64,000 nucleotides of DNA from Bog-473 sp963706555. GTDB taxonomy: Bacteria; Actinomycetota; Acidimicrobiia; Acidimicrobiales; RAAP-2. Below, piece by piece: positions 34,295-46,564 of this stretch. Both the position numbers and the translations under genes were made by a program. Each line of letters begins with the position of its first letter. The stretch's first letter is position 1. The stretch is from assembly GCA_963706555.1 (NCBI GenBank), contig OY970164.1, positions 4,092,001-4,156,000 on the forward strand. Direction: 5' to 3'. Below the pieces are notes generated by a model. The model was not told where the DNA came from. It did not search any database and saw only the letters and a program-made list of their open reading frames with translations.

Positions 34295-36085
34295 TCAGAG
34301 CGCGGCGGGATCCACCTCGACCCGTAAGCCTCGGCCCGGCGGGCGGGGGACGCTCGCCAACAGGTCGCAGAGCTCGACATGGCTCGGAGCCTGGACGAGA
34401 TACCGGTTCTCGCCCAACTCGGAGAACGTGATCCCCGCCCCGGCCCCGGCCCCGGCCGACCGCAGTGCGGCGACATACCCGTTGGCCAGCGCCCCCGACA
34501 CCGAGGCCAGGGCGGAGAACGGGGGCAACCGCGCACTCGCGCGCATCGACTCCTCGGCCGAGAAGACATCCGTCGGCTCCCCCCGGGCCACCGCCAGCAA
34601 CACGGGATGATCGGGCACCCGGGTCTGGACGAGGACACACGCCGATGCCGGGCCTCGCCGCGGTCCGACCAGGCGGGAAGCATGCACCAACAGGGACAGG
34701 GTCTCGTCGGTGGCGCTGAAGCGCGGTGCGAGCAGATGCAGATCGATGTCGAGGAACGCCACTGCGGCCGCACGCCGGACCCGGTGCAGCACGGCCTCGG
34801 TGCCGATCAGCACTGGTGCGGCCGGGACGTCCTCGAGCTTCGCCGCACCGGAGACTTCGCCCACCTCGACGCCGAGCAGTGCGGCGATTTCCTCCCGCAG
34901 ACGTGAGACGCCGGCCCGCAGCGTCTTCATCCGCATCCGGCCACAGGCCGCGCAGATCAAGGGGCGTTCGCTCTGACAGCGCGGACAGCGAAGACCCGCA
35001 TCGGACTGGGCCACGGCGGCGCCACACGTGGTGCACTGCGCGAGCTCGCCGCACTGCGCGCACGCCAAGAGCCGGGCCCGACCGGTCCTGTCGTAGAAAC
35101 ACACCAACGGGCCTCGCTGCCCGACCGCATCGGGATCGTCGAGCACCGAGCGGGCCAGACGGACGAACTCCTCGGAGAACATCCCGCTGCGTGGATCCGC
35201 CCCCCGCCGGTCCACGCTCTCGATGGTCGACCACCCCGCCCTCTCCGCCGCAACCGGCAGGGCGACGATGGAGCGTCCGGCACTCGTGACCACCGGCGGG
35301 CACGGCGACGTCAGAATGCACGGGCACTCGTCCCGACGGGCCCTCTCGGTGATGACGTCGACCGCGCTGTAAGTGGGTGCGCTCTCTTCGCGGTAGGACT
35401 CGTCATGGGCATCGAGCACGAGGGCGGCGGCGAGGCGAGGAAGCGGAGCCCAGGCGGCGGCGCGGCTCCCGACCACAATGGGCCAACCGGCCCTCGCTTC
35501 TTTCCAATCGGTCGTAGCCAGATAGCCACGCCGCACCAGCCGGGCGCACAGGCGCTCGGCCCAACCGACGGCGGGCACGACGACCAGTACCCCACCCGGT
35601 CGTGACACTGTCTGCGGATCGTTGACCACAGCGAGAACGACGTCGATCAGGTCCGTCGTGGGCGCAAGTCGCAGGAGCGTCGAGCCTTCGGCGTGCAGTG
35701 CGCCTACCGCCAGATCGCCCGCCCCGGAAGCCACCCCGAGCCCCGTCCCCGCCGCCCCCGCCGGCACCCCCGGCAAGCGCCGCACCGACTCCCGGGGCGA
35801 GCCCACACCGAGAAAGAACGAGATCGGCCCGGCCCAGCGCCACGCCGCCCATTCAGCCAGCTCGACGACGGACGTTGGAGGCCCCCACCCGGACCAGGCC
35901 TTCAAGGGGAGGAGCTCAACCCCCTCGGGTGGCGTGACATTGTCCTCGACCACCCACCCCCCGACACGCCGGCCGTGAAGCTCCACGCGCACCCGGGAGC
36001 CCACGCGCACGTCCTCGGCCCAACGATCGGGAACGAGATAGTCGAAGACTTTGGGAACGGCGGCCACATCCGTGCGCACGCGCAC
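34295..36085 (-). CDS. priA: PriA-like primosome protein, actinobacterial type
   Basis: 596 residues from the GTG at 36085. The N-terminal DNA-binding domain is FDYLVPDRWAEDVRVGSRVR (3'-end binding). The ATPase core is degenerate: no Walker A Gly-Lys-Thr/Ser where GSTLLRLAPTTD stands, and the DEAH box is LVLDAHDESYREE. The zinc part keeps its Cys pairs (CAQCGELAQCTTC, LRCPRCQSERPLICAACGRM). Loss of helicase motifs is known for actinobacterial PriA, so a structural role in fork restart is likely. Confidence 0.9.
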   Translation of the reverse strand: MRVRTDVAAVPKVFDYLVPDRWAEDVRVGSRVRVELHGRRVGGWVVEDNVTPPEGVELLPLKAWSGWGPPTSVVELAEWAAWRWAGPISFFLGVGSPRESVRRLPGVPAGAAGTGLGVASGAGDLAVGALHAEGSTLLRLAPTTDLIDVVLAVVNDPQTVSRPGGVLVVVPAVGWAERLCARLVRRGYLATTDWKEARAGWPIVVGSRAAAWAPLPRLAAALVLDAHDESYREESAPTYSAVDVITERARRDECPCILTSPCPPVVTSAGRSIVALPVAAERAGWSTIESVDRRGADPRSGMFSEEFVRLARSVLDDPDAVGQRGPLVCFYDRTGRARLLACAQCGELAQCTTCGAAVAQSDAGLRCPRCQSERPLICAACGRMRMKTLRAGVSRLREEIAALLGVEVGEVSGAAKLEDVPAAPVLIGTEAVLHRVRRAAAVAFLDIDLHLLAPRFSATDETLSLLVHASRLVGPRRGPASACVLVQTRVPDHPVLLAVARGEPTDVFSAEESMRASARLPPFSALASVSGALANGYVAALRSAGAGAGAGITFSELGENRYLVQAPSHVELCDLLASVPRPPGRGLRVEVDPAAL

Positions 36086-36164
36086 GCAGCGCGAAACCGC
36101 CGTGGATGCTCCGTTCAGTGACCCGGCCGTGGACGGTGACGCGGCCTCAGGCGCGGCCGCCGCC

Positions 36165-37355
36165 TCAGAGACCGAGCGCCGACCGCAGGTCGTCGACCCG
36201 CGGTGTCGCTTCCCACGTGAAGTCCTTCTCCGAGCGGCCGAAGTGGCCGTAGGCCGCGGTCTTCTTGTAGATGGGACGACGCAGGTCGAGATCACGGGCA
36301 ATGGCGGCAGGCCGCAGGTCGAAGGTCTCGCTCACCCCTCGCGCGATCTTCTCGGGGTCGACGACCTCGGTGCCGAATGTCTCCACCATGAGAGAGACCG
36401 GATGGGCGACGCCGATGGCATAGGCCACCTGGACCTCGCACCGTGTTGCGGCCCCGGCTGCGACGACGTGCTTGGCCACCCAACGTGCGGCATAAGCCGC
36501 GGAGCGATCGACCTTCGAGGGATCCTTGCCGGAGAACGCGCCGCCGCCATGGCGAGCCATCCCGCCGTAGGTGTCCACGATGATCTTGCGACCCGTCAGA
36601 CCCGTGTCAGCGTGCGGGCCCCCGAGCTCGAAAATCCCGGTGGGGTTGGCCAGGATCCGCACGCCCTCGGTGTCGAGGTCGGTCGGCAGCAAAGGGTTGA
36701 TCACGTGCTCGGTGAGGTCGACCAGCAGTTGCTCCTCGAGGTCGATCCCGGGGGCGTGCTGGGTCGAGATCAGGACCGTGTCGATCCGCACCGGCCGCCC
36801 GCCTTCGTAGACGACCGACACCTGGGTCTTGCCGTCGGGGCGGAGATAGGGCACCGCGCCGATCCGCCGGACCTGGGCCAGCCGCTCGGACAGGCGGTGC
36901 GCCAGCCAGATCGGCAGCGGCATGAGGTCGGGTGTCTCGTCGCAGGCGTAGCCGAACATCATTCCCTGGTCCCCGGCGCCCTGGGCGTTGAGCGTGTCCT
37001 CCCCGCCGGTTCCCATGCGGAACTCGAAGGCCTTGTCCACGCCCTGGGCGATGTCGGGCGACTGGGCATCGAGGGAGACGAGCACGCCGCACGTGTTCCC
37101 GTTGAAGCCGTAGGCGTCGTTGTCGTACCCGATGGCGCACACGGTCTCACGGACGATGGCTGCGATGTCGACGTAGGTCGACGTGGTGACTTCGCCCGCG
37201 ACGACGACCAGACCGGTCGTCAACAGCGTCTCGCACGCCACCCGGCTGGCCGGATCTCCGTCGAGCATCGCGTCGAGAACGGCGTCGGAAATCTGGTCCG
37301 CCATCTTGTCGGGGTGGCCCTCGGTCACTGATTCCGAGGTGAACGTCGTTTTCAC
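36165..37355 (-). CDS. metK: S-adenosylmethionine synthase
   Basis: 396 residues, GTG start overlapping the coaBC stop (GTGA). Seen: FTSESVTEGHPDKMADQISD with the catalytic His, NPTGIFELGGPHADTGLTGRK, YGGMARHGGGAFSGKDPSKV-D and RSAAYAARWVAKHVVAAG. Makes SAM from methionine and ATP. Motif spacing and length are normal. Confidence 0.98.
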   Translation of the reverse strand: MKTTFTSESVTEGHPDKMADQISDAVLDAMLDGDPASRVACETLLTTGLVVVAGEVTTSTYVDIAAIVRETVCAIGYDNDAYGFNGNTCGVLVSLDAQSPDIAQGVDKAFEFRMGTGGEDTLNAQGAGDQGMMFGYACDETPDLMPLPIWLAHRLSERLAQVRRIGAVPYLRPDGKTQVSVVYEGGRPVRIDTVLISTQHAPGIDLEEQLLVDLTEHVINPLLPTDLDTEGVRILANPTGIFELGGPHADTGLTGRKIIVDTYGGMARHGGGAFSGKDPSKVDRSAAYAARWVAKHVVAAGAATRCEVQVAYAIGVAHPVSLMVETFGTEVVDPEKIARGVSETFDLRPAAIARDLDLRRPIYKKTAAYGHFGRSEKDFTWEATPRVDDLRSALGL

Positions 37356-38608
37356 TTGGGGCTCCGATTCTTGCTCTGGTGGGCGATCACCCTATCGAGT
37401 ACGGCATTTGCCACTGCATCCTTGGACGTCAAGGCGATCTCGGTGGTACTGCTGTCCGCGCCGAGAATGGTCACGGCATTGGTGTCGTGGTCGAAGCCGG
37501 CACCGGGGGCACTCACGTCGTTGACGACCAGGAGGTCGACCCCTTTGCGCTGCAACTTCTTGCGGCCACGCTCGATCACGTCGTTGGTCTCCGCCGCGAA
37601 CCCGACCAACACCTGCCCGGGACGGCGGCGATCGACGAGGCCCATCAGGATGTCGGGCGTCGGCTCCAGGACCAGGTCCGGCACGCCGTCCTCCTTGGAG
37701 AGCTTCCGGTCGGCCGCCCTTTTTGGCCTGAAGTCGGCGACGGCGGCCGCCATGATGACGACATCGGCCGAACGGCTCCACTCCTCGAGGGCCGCCTCCA
37801 TCTCGGCGGCGCTCTCGACATCGACGCGGGTGACGGCAGCGCGCACATCGCCCGAAAGCGAACGAGGCGACGACGTGACCAACGTCACTTCTGCGCCCCG
37901 ACGGGCCGCCGCCTCTGCGAGCGCGTGACCCTGCTTGCCCGAGGACCGGTTGGTCAGGAAGCGGACCGGATCGAGCGCCTCACGGGTCCCGCCGGCGCTC
38001 ACCACCACCCGGAGGCCGTCCAGATCGCCGGGGCTCGACGCAGCGCGCGGGCCCGACGCAGCGCGCACGACGGCAAGCGCCCGCGCCACGATGTCCGCCG
38101 GATCGGCCAAGCGGCCCTCCCCGGCATCGCCCCCCGCAAGATGCCCCACCACCGGCGGCACGACCCCCACGCCCCGCGCCGTCAAGGTGGCCAGGTTGTC
38201 CCGCACCGACGGGTGCTCCCACATTTCGGTGTGCATGGCCGGGCAGACCAGCACGGGGGCGCGCGTGGCGAGCAGCGTCGCCGTCAAGAGGTCGTCCGAC
38301 AACCCCGCCGCATAACGAGCGAGGAAGTGCGCTGTGGCCGGCACCACCAGGATCAGGTCGGCGCTCTGCCCCAAACGCGTATGCGGGATCGGCGAGGCCT
38401 CGTCCCATAAGGACGTCTGCACGGGCTCGGAGGCCAGCGCGGAGAACGTGACCGCACCGACGAACCGGGTGGCCTCGCTCGTGAGCACCGGGATCACGTG
38501 AACGCCGGCGTCGACGAGCTGTCGGCAGACCTCCACGGCCTTGTACGCGGCAATCCCCCCGCAGACACCAAGGACGATGCGGGGAGAGCCCTGCAGTTCT
38601 TCGGCCAT
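37352..38608 (-). CDS. coaBC: Phosphopantothenoylcysteine decarboxylase / synthetase
   Basis: 418 residues. CoaC half: VLGVCGGIAAYKAVEVCRQL, PIPHTRLGQSADLILVVPAT with the active His, and LVCPAMHTEMWEHPSVRDN (PAMN-like motif, here PAMH). CoaB half: VVSAGGTREALDPVRFLTNRSSG, ALAEAAARRGAEVTLVTS, KLSKEDGVPDLVLEPTPDIL and VGFAAETNDVIERGRKKLQ. Flavoprotein of coenzyme A synthesis. The Asn of the decarboxylase PxMNxxMW motif appears as His, worth noting. Confidence 0.95.
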   Translation of the reverse strand: MAEELQGSPRIVLGVCGGIAAYKAVEVCRQLVDAGVHVIPVLTSEATRFVGAVTFSALASEPVQTSLWDEASPIPHTRLGQSADLILVVPATAHFLARYAAGLSDDLLTATLLATRAPVLVCPAMHTEMWEHPSVRDNLATLTARGVGVVPPVVGHLAGGDAGEGRLADPADIVARALAVVRAASGPRAASSPGDLDGLRVVVSAGGTREALDPVRFLTNRSSGKQGHALAEAAARRGAEVTLVTSSPRSLSGDVRAAVTRVDVESAAEMEAALEEWSRSADVVIMAAAVADFRPKRAADRKLSKEDGVPDLVLEPTPDILMGLVDRRRPGQVLVGFAAETNDVIERGRKKLQRKGVDLLVVNDVSAPGAGFDHDTNAVTILGADSSTTEIALTSKDAVANAVLDRVIAHQSKNRSPK

Positions 38609-38635
38609 AGAGCGGGATCCGCCGCGCCCCGACGG

Positions 38636-39217
38636 CTAACTTGCGGTCGGGTCCTCGTCCCCGACAGCCAGAACCTCGATGTCGCCTTCCCCCGTGTCTG
38701 CATCGCCTGTCACTGCTTCGTCCGTCACTGCGTCGTTCGTTCCCGCCTCGTCCGTGGCTGCGTCGTCCGTCAGTGCGCCGTCCGTGAACGCGGACCCCAA
38801 GAGTGCGCTCCCGCCGTCTGCGTCGTCACCAGCTCCGGCGTCGCCACCCCCCAGGAGGGCGAGCGCGTCGTCGATCTCGTCAGTGACGAGGTCGTCGGCC
38901 AGGACCTCGGTCAGCAGAACCTCACCCGCAATGTCGGTCTCGGCCGCGGCCAGCGCCGCCTCTTCCTCAGGGTCCAACCGGGTGTACGTCGCCTTGCCCG
39001 CAGCGATTTCCTCGAAAGCGATCGAGACCGGCTTGCCCGAGACCGAGGCCACCTGCGGCGGCACGACCTTCCCGAGGCCTTCGCCCAGGCTGTTGTAGTA
39101 CGAGTTCACCTGGCGTGCCCGGGCCGAGCCCAGCGCCACCAGCGTGAACTTGGAATCCACCTTGTCCAGTAGATCCTCGATCGGTGGATCCATGAGCGTG
39201 TTGCGGCCTTGGGCCAT
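38636..39217 (-). CDS. rpoZ: RNA polymerase omega subunit with long acidic tail
   Basis: 193 residues; omega is normally 70-110. The N-terminal 85 are normal: MDPPIEDLLDKVDSKFTLVA, LGSARARQVNSYYNSLGEGL and GKPVSIAFEEIAAGKATY. The remaining 100 are acidic and repetitive: ETDIAGEVLLTEVLADDLVT, then TDGALTDDAATDEAGTNDAV and TDEAVTGDADTGEGDIEVLA, coded by GTCCGT/GCGTCG-type repeats. The ATG is directly before the end of gmk. The tail is not part of the known omega fold. Confidence 0.93.
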   Translation of the reverse strand: MAQGRNTLMDPPIEDLLDKVDSKFTLVALGSARARQVNSYYNSLGEGLGKVVPPQVASVSGKPVSIAFEEIAAGKATYTRLDPEEEAALAAAETDIAGEVLLTEVLADDLVTDEIDDALALLGGGDAGAGDDADGGSALLGSAFTDGALTDDAATDEAGTNDAVTDEAVTGDADTGEGDIEVLAVGDEDPTAS

Positions 39218-39778
39218 TTAGGTGTCCTCCGGGGTTGCGGCGCGCCGAGCGGCCGTTCGGGTCCGATCAACTATAGCTGCCAGCTCGGACCTGGCTTGAC
39301 GCAGGTCGTCGTTGACCACGGTGTACGTGGCCAAACGGCGCCCCCGCTCGACCTCCTCGCGGCCCTTGGCCACCCGCTTGCGGATGTGCTCCTCGTCATC
39401 CCCCCGGGCCGCCAGCCGGGCCGTTTGCGCCTCGACCGAAGGCGGCAACAGCAGGATCACCGTGGCATCCGGCTCCTTGGCCAGGACCTGCTCGGCTCCC
39501 TGCACGTCTATCTCGAGGAGCACGTCGGAACCGTCGGGTGGCCGCGGGATGGGCGTCCCCATGAGGTTGCCCAAGAACTCGGCCCACTCGAAGAACTCAC
39601 CCCGCGCCACTGCGTCCTCGAACGTGGGTCGGTCCACGAACACATAGGAGTTGCGCTGGAGCTCGCCGGGGCGCGGCGCACGGGTGGTCCAGCTGCGGCT
39701 CAACCACAGCGTCGGATCGGCTGCGACGAGCTCTGCTGCCAGCGTGCCCTTGCCGACCCCTCCGGGGCCGATGAGCAC
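39218..39778 (-). CDS. gmk: Guanylate kinase
   Basis: 186 residues from the GTG at 39778; the P-loop LIGPGGVGKGT is at the very N-terminus, so a slightly earlier start is possible but no ATG or GTG fits. Seen: LSRSWTTRAPRPGELQRNSY with the GMP-binding Arg, FEWAEFLGNLMGTP, and DVLLEIDVQGAEQVLAKEPD. Phosphorylates GMP and dGMP. It lies between mihF and rpoZ, the standard actinobacterial order. Confidence 0.96.
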   Translation of the reverse strand: MLIGPGGVGKGTLAAELVAADPTLWLSRSWTTRAPRPGELQRNSYVFVDRPTFEDAVARGEFFEWAEFLGNLMGTPIPRPPDGSDVLLEIDVQGAEQVLAKEPDATVILLLPPSVEAQTARLAARGDDEEHIRKRVAKGREEVERGRRLATYTVVNDDLRQARSELAAIVDRTRTAARRAATPEDT

Positions 39779-39791
39779 GAAGATCAGTGGC

Positions 39792-40109
39792 TCAGCGCGC
39801 AGTCTCTTTGAGCAGCGACTCGCGCTGCTTGGCGCCCAGTCCCTGCAGACGGCGGCTGTCGCTGATACCGACGGTCTCCATGAGGCGGCGCGCCTTGACC
39901 TTGCCGAGGCCTGGAAGGGACTCGAGGACCGAGACCACCTTCATCTTCCCGACGGTCTCGTCGGAATCGGCTTGCGTGAGCAATTGATCGAGCGTGAGAT
40001 GGCCCATCTTGAGCTTCTCTTTCACCACGGCCCGCTCACGGCGAACTCTGGCGGCCTTTTCAAGTGCAGCAGCGCGCTGCTCGGGAGTGAGTGCGGGAGG
40101 TTGCGGCAT
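39792..40109 (-). CDS. mihF: Mycobacterial-type integration host factor
   Basis: 105 residues. The actinobacterial nucleoid protein pattern is clear: PPALTPEQRAAALEKAARVR, REKLKMGHLTLD-like VKEKLKMGHLTLDQLLTQAD, and the helix-two-turn-helix VVSVLESLPGLGKVKARRLM then GISDSRRLQGLGAKQRESLL. It binds DNA without strong sequence preference. Found only in actinobacteria, so it helps place the organism. Confidence 0.97.
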   Translation of the reverse strand: MPQPPALTPEQRAAALEKAARVRRERAVVKEKLKMGHLTLDQLLTQADSDETVGKMKVVSVLESLPGLGKVKARRLMETVGISDSRRLQGLGAKQRESLLKETAR

Positions 40110-40159
40110 GGCGAGACCATAGCGCCTCTGTTCGTGCCGTTCACACCCAAAAGTCCTAC

Positions 40160-41116
40160 TCAGCCCAGGACGGTCGCCAATTCGTCACCCAACACGGCGG
40201 CCGCCCGACGCAGATCCTTCGGATCGGGCCCCGTCGCGAGGAGGCTCCGCGACGTGCTGACCAGGACACTTCGGGGTTTGCACCCGGCGAATCGAGCCTT
40301 CAGATCTGCCGGTTGGGCGCCCTGCGCGCCCAGTCCGGGCGCCAAAATTACGCCTCCCAGCTGGCCTAATGGAAATGCCGACATTTCCAGCGTGGCACCG
40401 ATGACGGCGCCCACCGTCCCGGTCGGCACGTCGGGCGAGGCGTTCCATGCCGCGATTTCGGCCAGGATCGAGTCCTCCACCGTGATACCCGAATCGGTCA
40501 CCGCCCGTTGCAACGATCTTCCTTCGGGATTTGAGCTCCGGGTCACCACAATGACCCCGCGGCCGCTCCCGGCGGCCACCTGCACGAGGGGGGCGAGGGC
40601 GGCCACCCCGAGATACGGGTGCGCCGTCACCGCGTCCGCCGCCAGGCTGCTGCCCTCGCGCAGCCAGGCCTCGGCGTACGCCGCCGCCGTCGTGTCGATG
40701 TCGCCCCGCTTGGCGTCGGCAAGGACGAGAAGCCCTCCCTCCGCCGCGTCGACCAGCAACCGCTCGAGCTCGGCCATCCCCGCCGACCCGTGGCGCTCGA
40801 AGAACGCCACCTGGGGCTTGATCACCGGCACCACCCCGCCGAAGGCCTCGACGCAGGTCCGGCAGAACGTGCGCAGGCCCTTGACGTCGTCGCGCAGTCC
40901 CCACGCCTCCAAGAGTGCGCCAGACGGATCTATCCCGGCACACAATGGCCCGAAACGCCCGACGGCCTCCGCCACCCGCACCCCGAAACTCGCCCTCGTG
41001 TCCGCCTCGCTCCCCCCGGCGCTTGCGCCGCTGCCGCCGCCGCCGCTGGTTCTCCAACGATCGGTGCGGCGCCGTTCATTGCTCCGCCGTTCACTGCTCA
41101 ATCCCCCGTCGCTCAC
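40160..41116 (-). CDS. pyrF: Orotidine 5'-phosphate decarboxylase, group 2
   Basis: 318 residues from the GTG at 41116, which overlaps the pyrD stop (GTGA). A basic, Gly/Ser-rich lead of about 45 residues (SNERRRTDRWRTSGGGGSGA) precedes the barrel, which starts FGVRVAEAVGRFGPLCAGID. Active-site block: LVLADAKRGDIDTTAAAYAE (Asp-Lys-x-x-Asp). Later: VTAHPYLGVAALAPLVQVAA and LAPGLGAQGAQPADLKARFA. Last step of UMP synthesis. Confidence 0.95.
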   Translation of the reverse strand: MSDGGLSSERRSNERRRTDRWRTSGGGGSGASAGGSEADTRASFGVRVAEAVGRFGPLCAGIDPSGALLEAWGLRDDVKGLRTFCRTCVEAFGGVVPVIKPQVAFFERHGSAGMAELERLLVDAAEGGLLVLADAKRGDIDTTAAAYAEAWLREGSSLAADAVTAHPYLGVAALAPLVQVAAGSGRGVIVVTRSSNPEGRSLQRAVTDSGITVEDSILAEIAAWNASPDVPTGTVGAVIGATLEMSAFPLGQLGGVILAPGLGAQGAQPADLKARFAGCKPRSVLVSTSRSLLATGPDPKDLRRAAAVLGDELATVLG

Positions 41117-42066
41117 CGGCGCTCCTCTCGGGCCGTGGCACGCAGGGCGTGCACGGTCGTCCGCTTCTTCCCACACCATCGCCCGAGCTCGCGTAGCACC
41201 TTCCACGGAGCTCGCGGATCGCGAAACGTCGCCGTTCCCACCTGGACGGCGTCCGCCCCTGCCATGAGGAACTCCACCGCACCACGACCCGAGGCCACGC
41301 CCCCGACACCGATGATCCCCGCATCGGGGAACGCCCTGCGGCACTCCCACACCGCCCGCACCGCCACCGGGTGGAGGACCTCTCCGGAGAGCCCGCCGCC
41401 GCCGGCGCCGAGCACCGGCCGGCCCGTCTCGAGGTCGAGCGCCAATCCCAGGAGGGTGTTCGTCAAGGTGATCCCCTCGGCGCCCGCTCCGAGCGCTGCG
41501 CCGGCGATGGCCGCGATATCGGGCACGTTCGGGCTCAACTTGACCCACCTCGGCAGACCACATTCGGTGGCGGCCACGACCTGCGCCGTCGCCGTCTCCG
41601 AGTGGGCGAACATCCGCGAACGATCCTCCACGTTGGGACAACTCACGTTCACTTCAACGGCCACGATCGCCGAGCCCGCCGCGAGCTGCTTCGGCGAGCA
41701 TCCCCGCCGCCCTGGCGTAGTCGTCGACCGACTGTCCCCAGATACTGACCACGACCCGCGCCCCGCTCTCGACCAGCGCAGGGAGATCGTCGGCCAACCA
41801 GGCCTCCACGCCGGGACCCTGCAGCCCGACGCTGTTCAACATGCCGGAGCCGACCTCGTGCACCCGGGGCGCCGGATTGCCCGCCCACGGGCGGATCGAG
41901 ACCGACTTGACCACGACGGCGCCGAGCTCGGACAGGTCGCCGTAGTCGCCGAGCTCCACGCCGTGCCCGGAGGTGCCCGAGGCGGTCATGATCGGGTTCG
42001 GGAGATCGACCGAACCCACCGCGGTGGCCAGATCGCCCGTGACCCGACCGGTCGTGGCCCCGGCCG

Positions 42067-42070
<4 letters not shown>
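41113..42070 (-). CDS. pyrD: Dihydroorotate dehydrogenase, frame broken once
   Basis: About 318 residues once a one-base shift near 41680 is repaired. First part (ATG 42070): GSVDLPNPIMTASGTSGHGV, VVVKSVSIRPWAGNPAPRVH, GMLNSVGLQGPGVEAWLADD. Second part: AIVAVEVNVSCPNVEDRSRM, WVKLSPNVPDIAAIAGAALG, GIIGVGGVASGRGAVEFLMA and DAVQVGTATFRDP. This is class 1B-like (NAD-linked PyrD, usual partner PyrK), with the active-site Cys in NVSCPN absent from the base position, where the family uses Cys in a loop (here not located). No pyrK is in the cluster. An essential gene with one shift points to a sequence error. Confidence 0.9.
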
Positions 42071-45408
<3,338 letters not shown>

Positions 45409-45433
45409 GGTGACGTCCCTCTGTCCTTCTCGT

Positions 45434-46564
45434 TCAGCGCTGTCCGGCGCGTGCGGTCGGCTCCCCCATCAGCGAACGAAACTCGCCGAAGAGGTAGCGG
45501 GCGTCATGCGGCCCCGGTGCCGCTTCAGGGTGGTACTGCACCGAGAACGCCGCCGCCCTGGGCGCCCGGATGCCCTCGATCACGCCGTCGTTCAAGTTGA
45601 CATGCGTCACTTCGGCGTCGGGCACCGACCCGGCGGCCACGGCGTAGTTGTGGTTCTGGCTGGTGATCTCGACCACGCCCGTCGCAAGGCGCTGCACGGG
45701 GTGGTTCGCTCCGTGATGGCCGAACGGAAGCTTGTAGGTGGTGCCACCCAATGCAGCGGAGAGCAGCTGATGACCGAGGCAGATCCCGAAAATGGGCACC
45801 CGGCCCAACAGATCGGCGATGACGTCGCGCGGTCCCGGCAGGGCGGCCGGATCACCCGGCCCATTGGAGAGGAAGACGCCATCGGGGTCGAGGGCGAGCA
45901 CGTCGGAGGCGGACGTCGAGGCGGGCACGACGGTCACCGTTCCGAGTGCGGCCAACTGGCGCACCATCGCCGTCTTGACCCCGAAGTCGAACGCCACGAT
46001 GCGCAAGGGCCCGTCCCCGTAGGTCATCGAGGACGTGGCGGTGACGCCCGAGACCAGATCGAGCCCGTCGGTGGTCGGGGCCGATGCGGCGGCTGCGAGG
46101 AGCTCGGCCTCACCCGCCGTCCCGAACGCACAGGCGATGGCGCCCACGGCTCGGACATGCCGGGTCAAGCGCCGCGTGTCCACCCCGGTGATCGCGGGCA
46201 GCCCGTGCCGGACCAGAAAGCTCTCCAATCCCTCCGATGAACGCCAATTGGAGGGGGTCACGGTCAGGTCCCGCACCACGATGCCCCGGCAGAACGGTCG
46301 CGCCGCTTCGTCGTCCTCGGCGTTGGTGCCGTAGTTCCCGATATGGGTGCTGGTAAACGCCACCACCTGCCCGGCGTAGGAGGGATCCGAGATGATCTCC
46401 TGATAGCCGCTCATGGCGGTGTTGAACACGAGCTCCCCCGTGGCCACGGGAACCAATGCACCGGCAGCCTCTCCCGCGAAGACGGCCCCGTCGGCGGTCA
46501 CGAGCAGCGCCGGCTTACGTTCTTCGTCCCGCATGGGCGCAGTGTTCGTCACTGGGCTGGTCAT
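45434..46564 (-). CDS. carA: Carbamoyl-phosphate synthase small subunit
   Basis: 376 residues from the ATG at 46564, which overlaps the pyrC stop (ATGA). N-domain: LVFNTAMSGYQEIISDPSYA. Glutaminase domain: VFLSNGPGDPAALPGPRDVI, VPIFGICLGHQLLSAALGG with nucleophile Cys, ITSQNHNYAVAAGSVPD and FSVQYHPEAAPGPHDARYLF with catalytic His and Glu. Supplies ammonia to CarB. Confidence 0.98.
   Translation of the reverse strand: MTSPVTNTAPMRDEERKPALLVTADGAVFAGEAAGALVPVATGELVFNTAMSGYQEIISDPSYAGQVVAFTSTHIGNYGTNAEDDEAARPFCRGIVVRDLTVTPSNWRSSEGLESFLVRHGLPAITGVDTRRLTRHVRAVGAIACAFGTAGEAELLAAAASAPTTDGLDLVSGVTATSSMTYGDGPLRIVAFDFGVKTAMVRQLAALGTVTVVPASTSASDVLALDPDGVFLSNGPGDPAALPGPRDVIADLLGRVPIFGICLGHQLLSAALGGTTYKLPFGHHGANHPVQRLATGVVEITSQNHNYAVAAGSVPDAEVTHVNLNDGVIEGIRAPRAAAFSVQYHPEAAPGPHDARYLFGEFRSLMGEPTARAGQR

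Noticed and set aside
33714..35327. Long minus-strand frame that extends def into priA
   Set aside because: The def motifs begin only after 34247; the upstream part is a shadow of priA.
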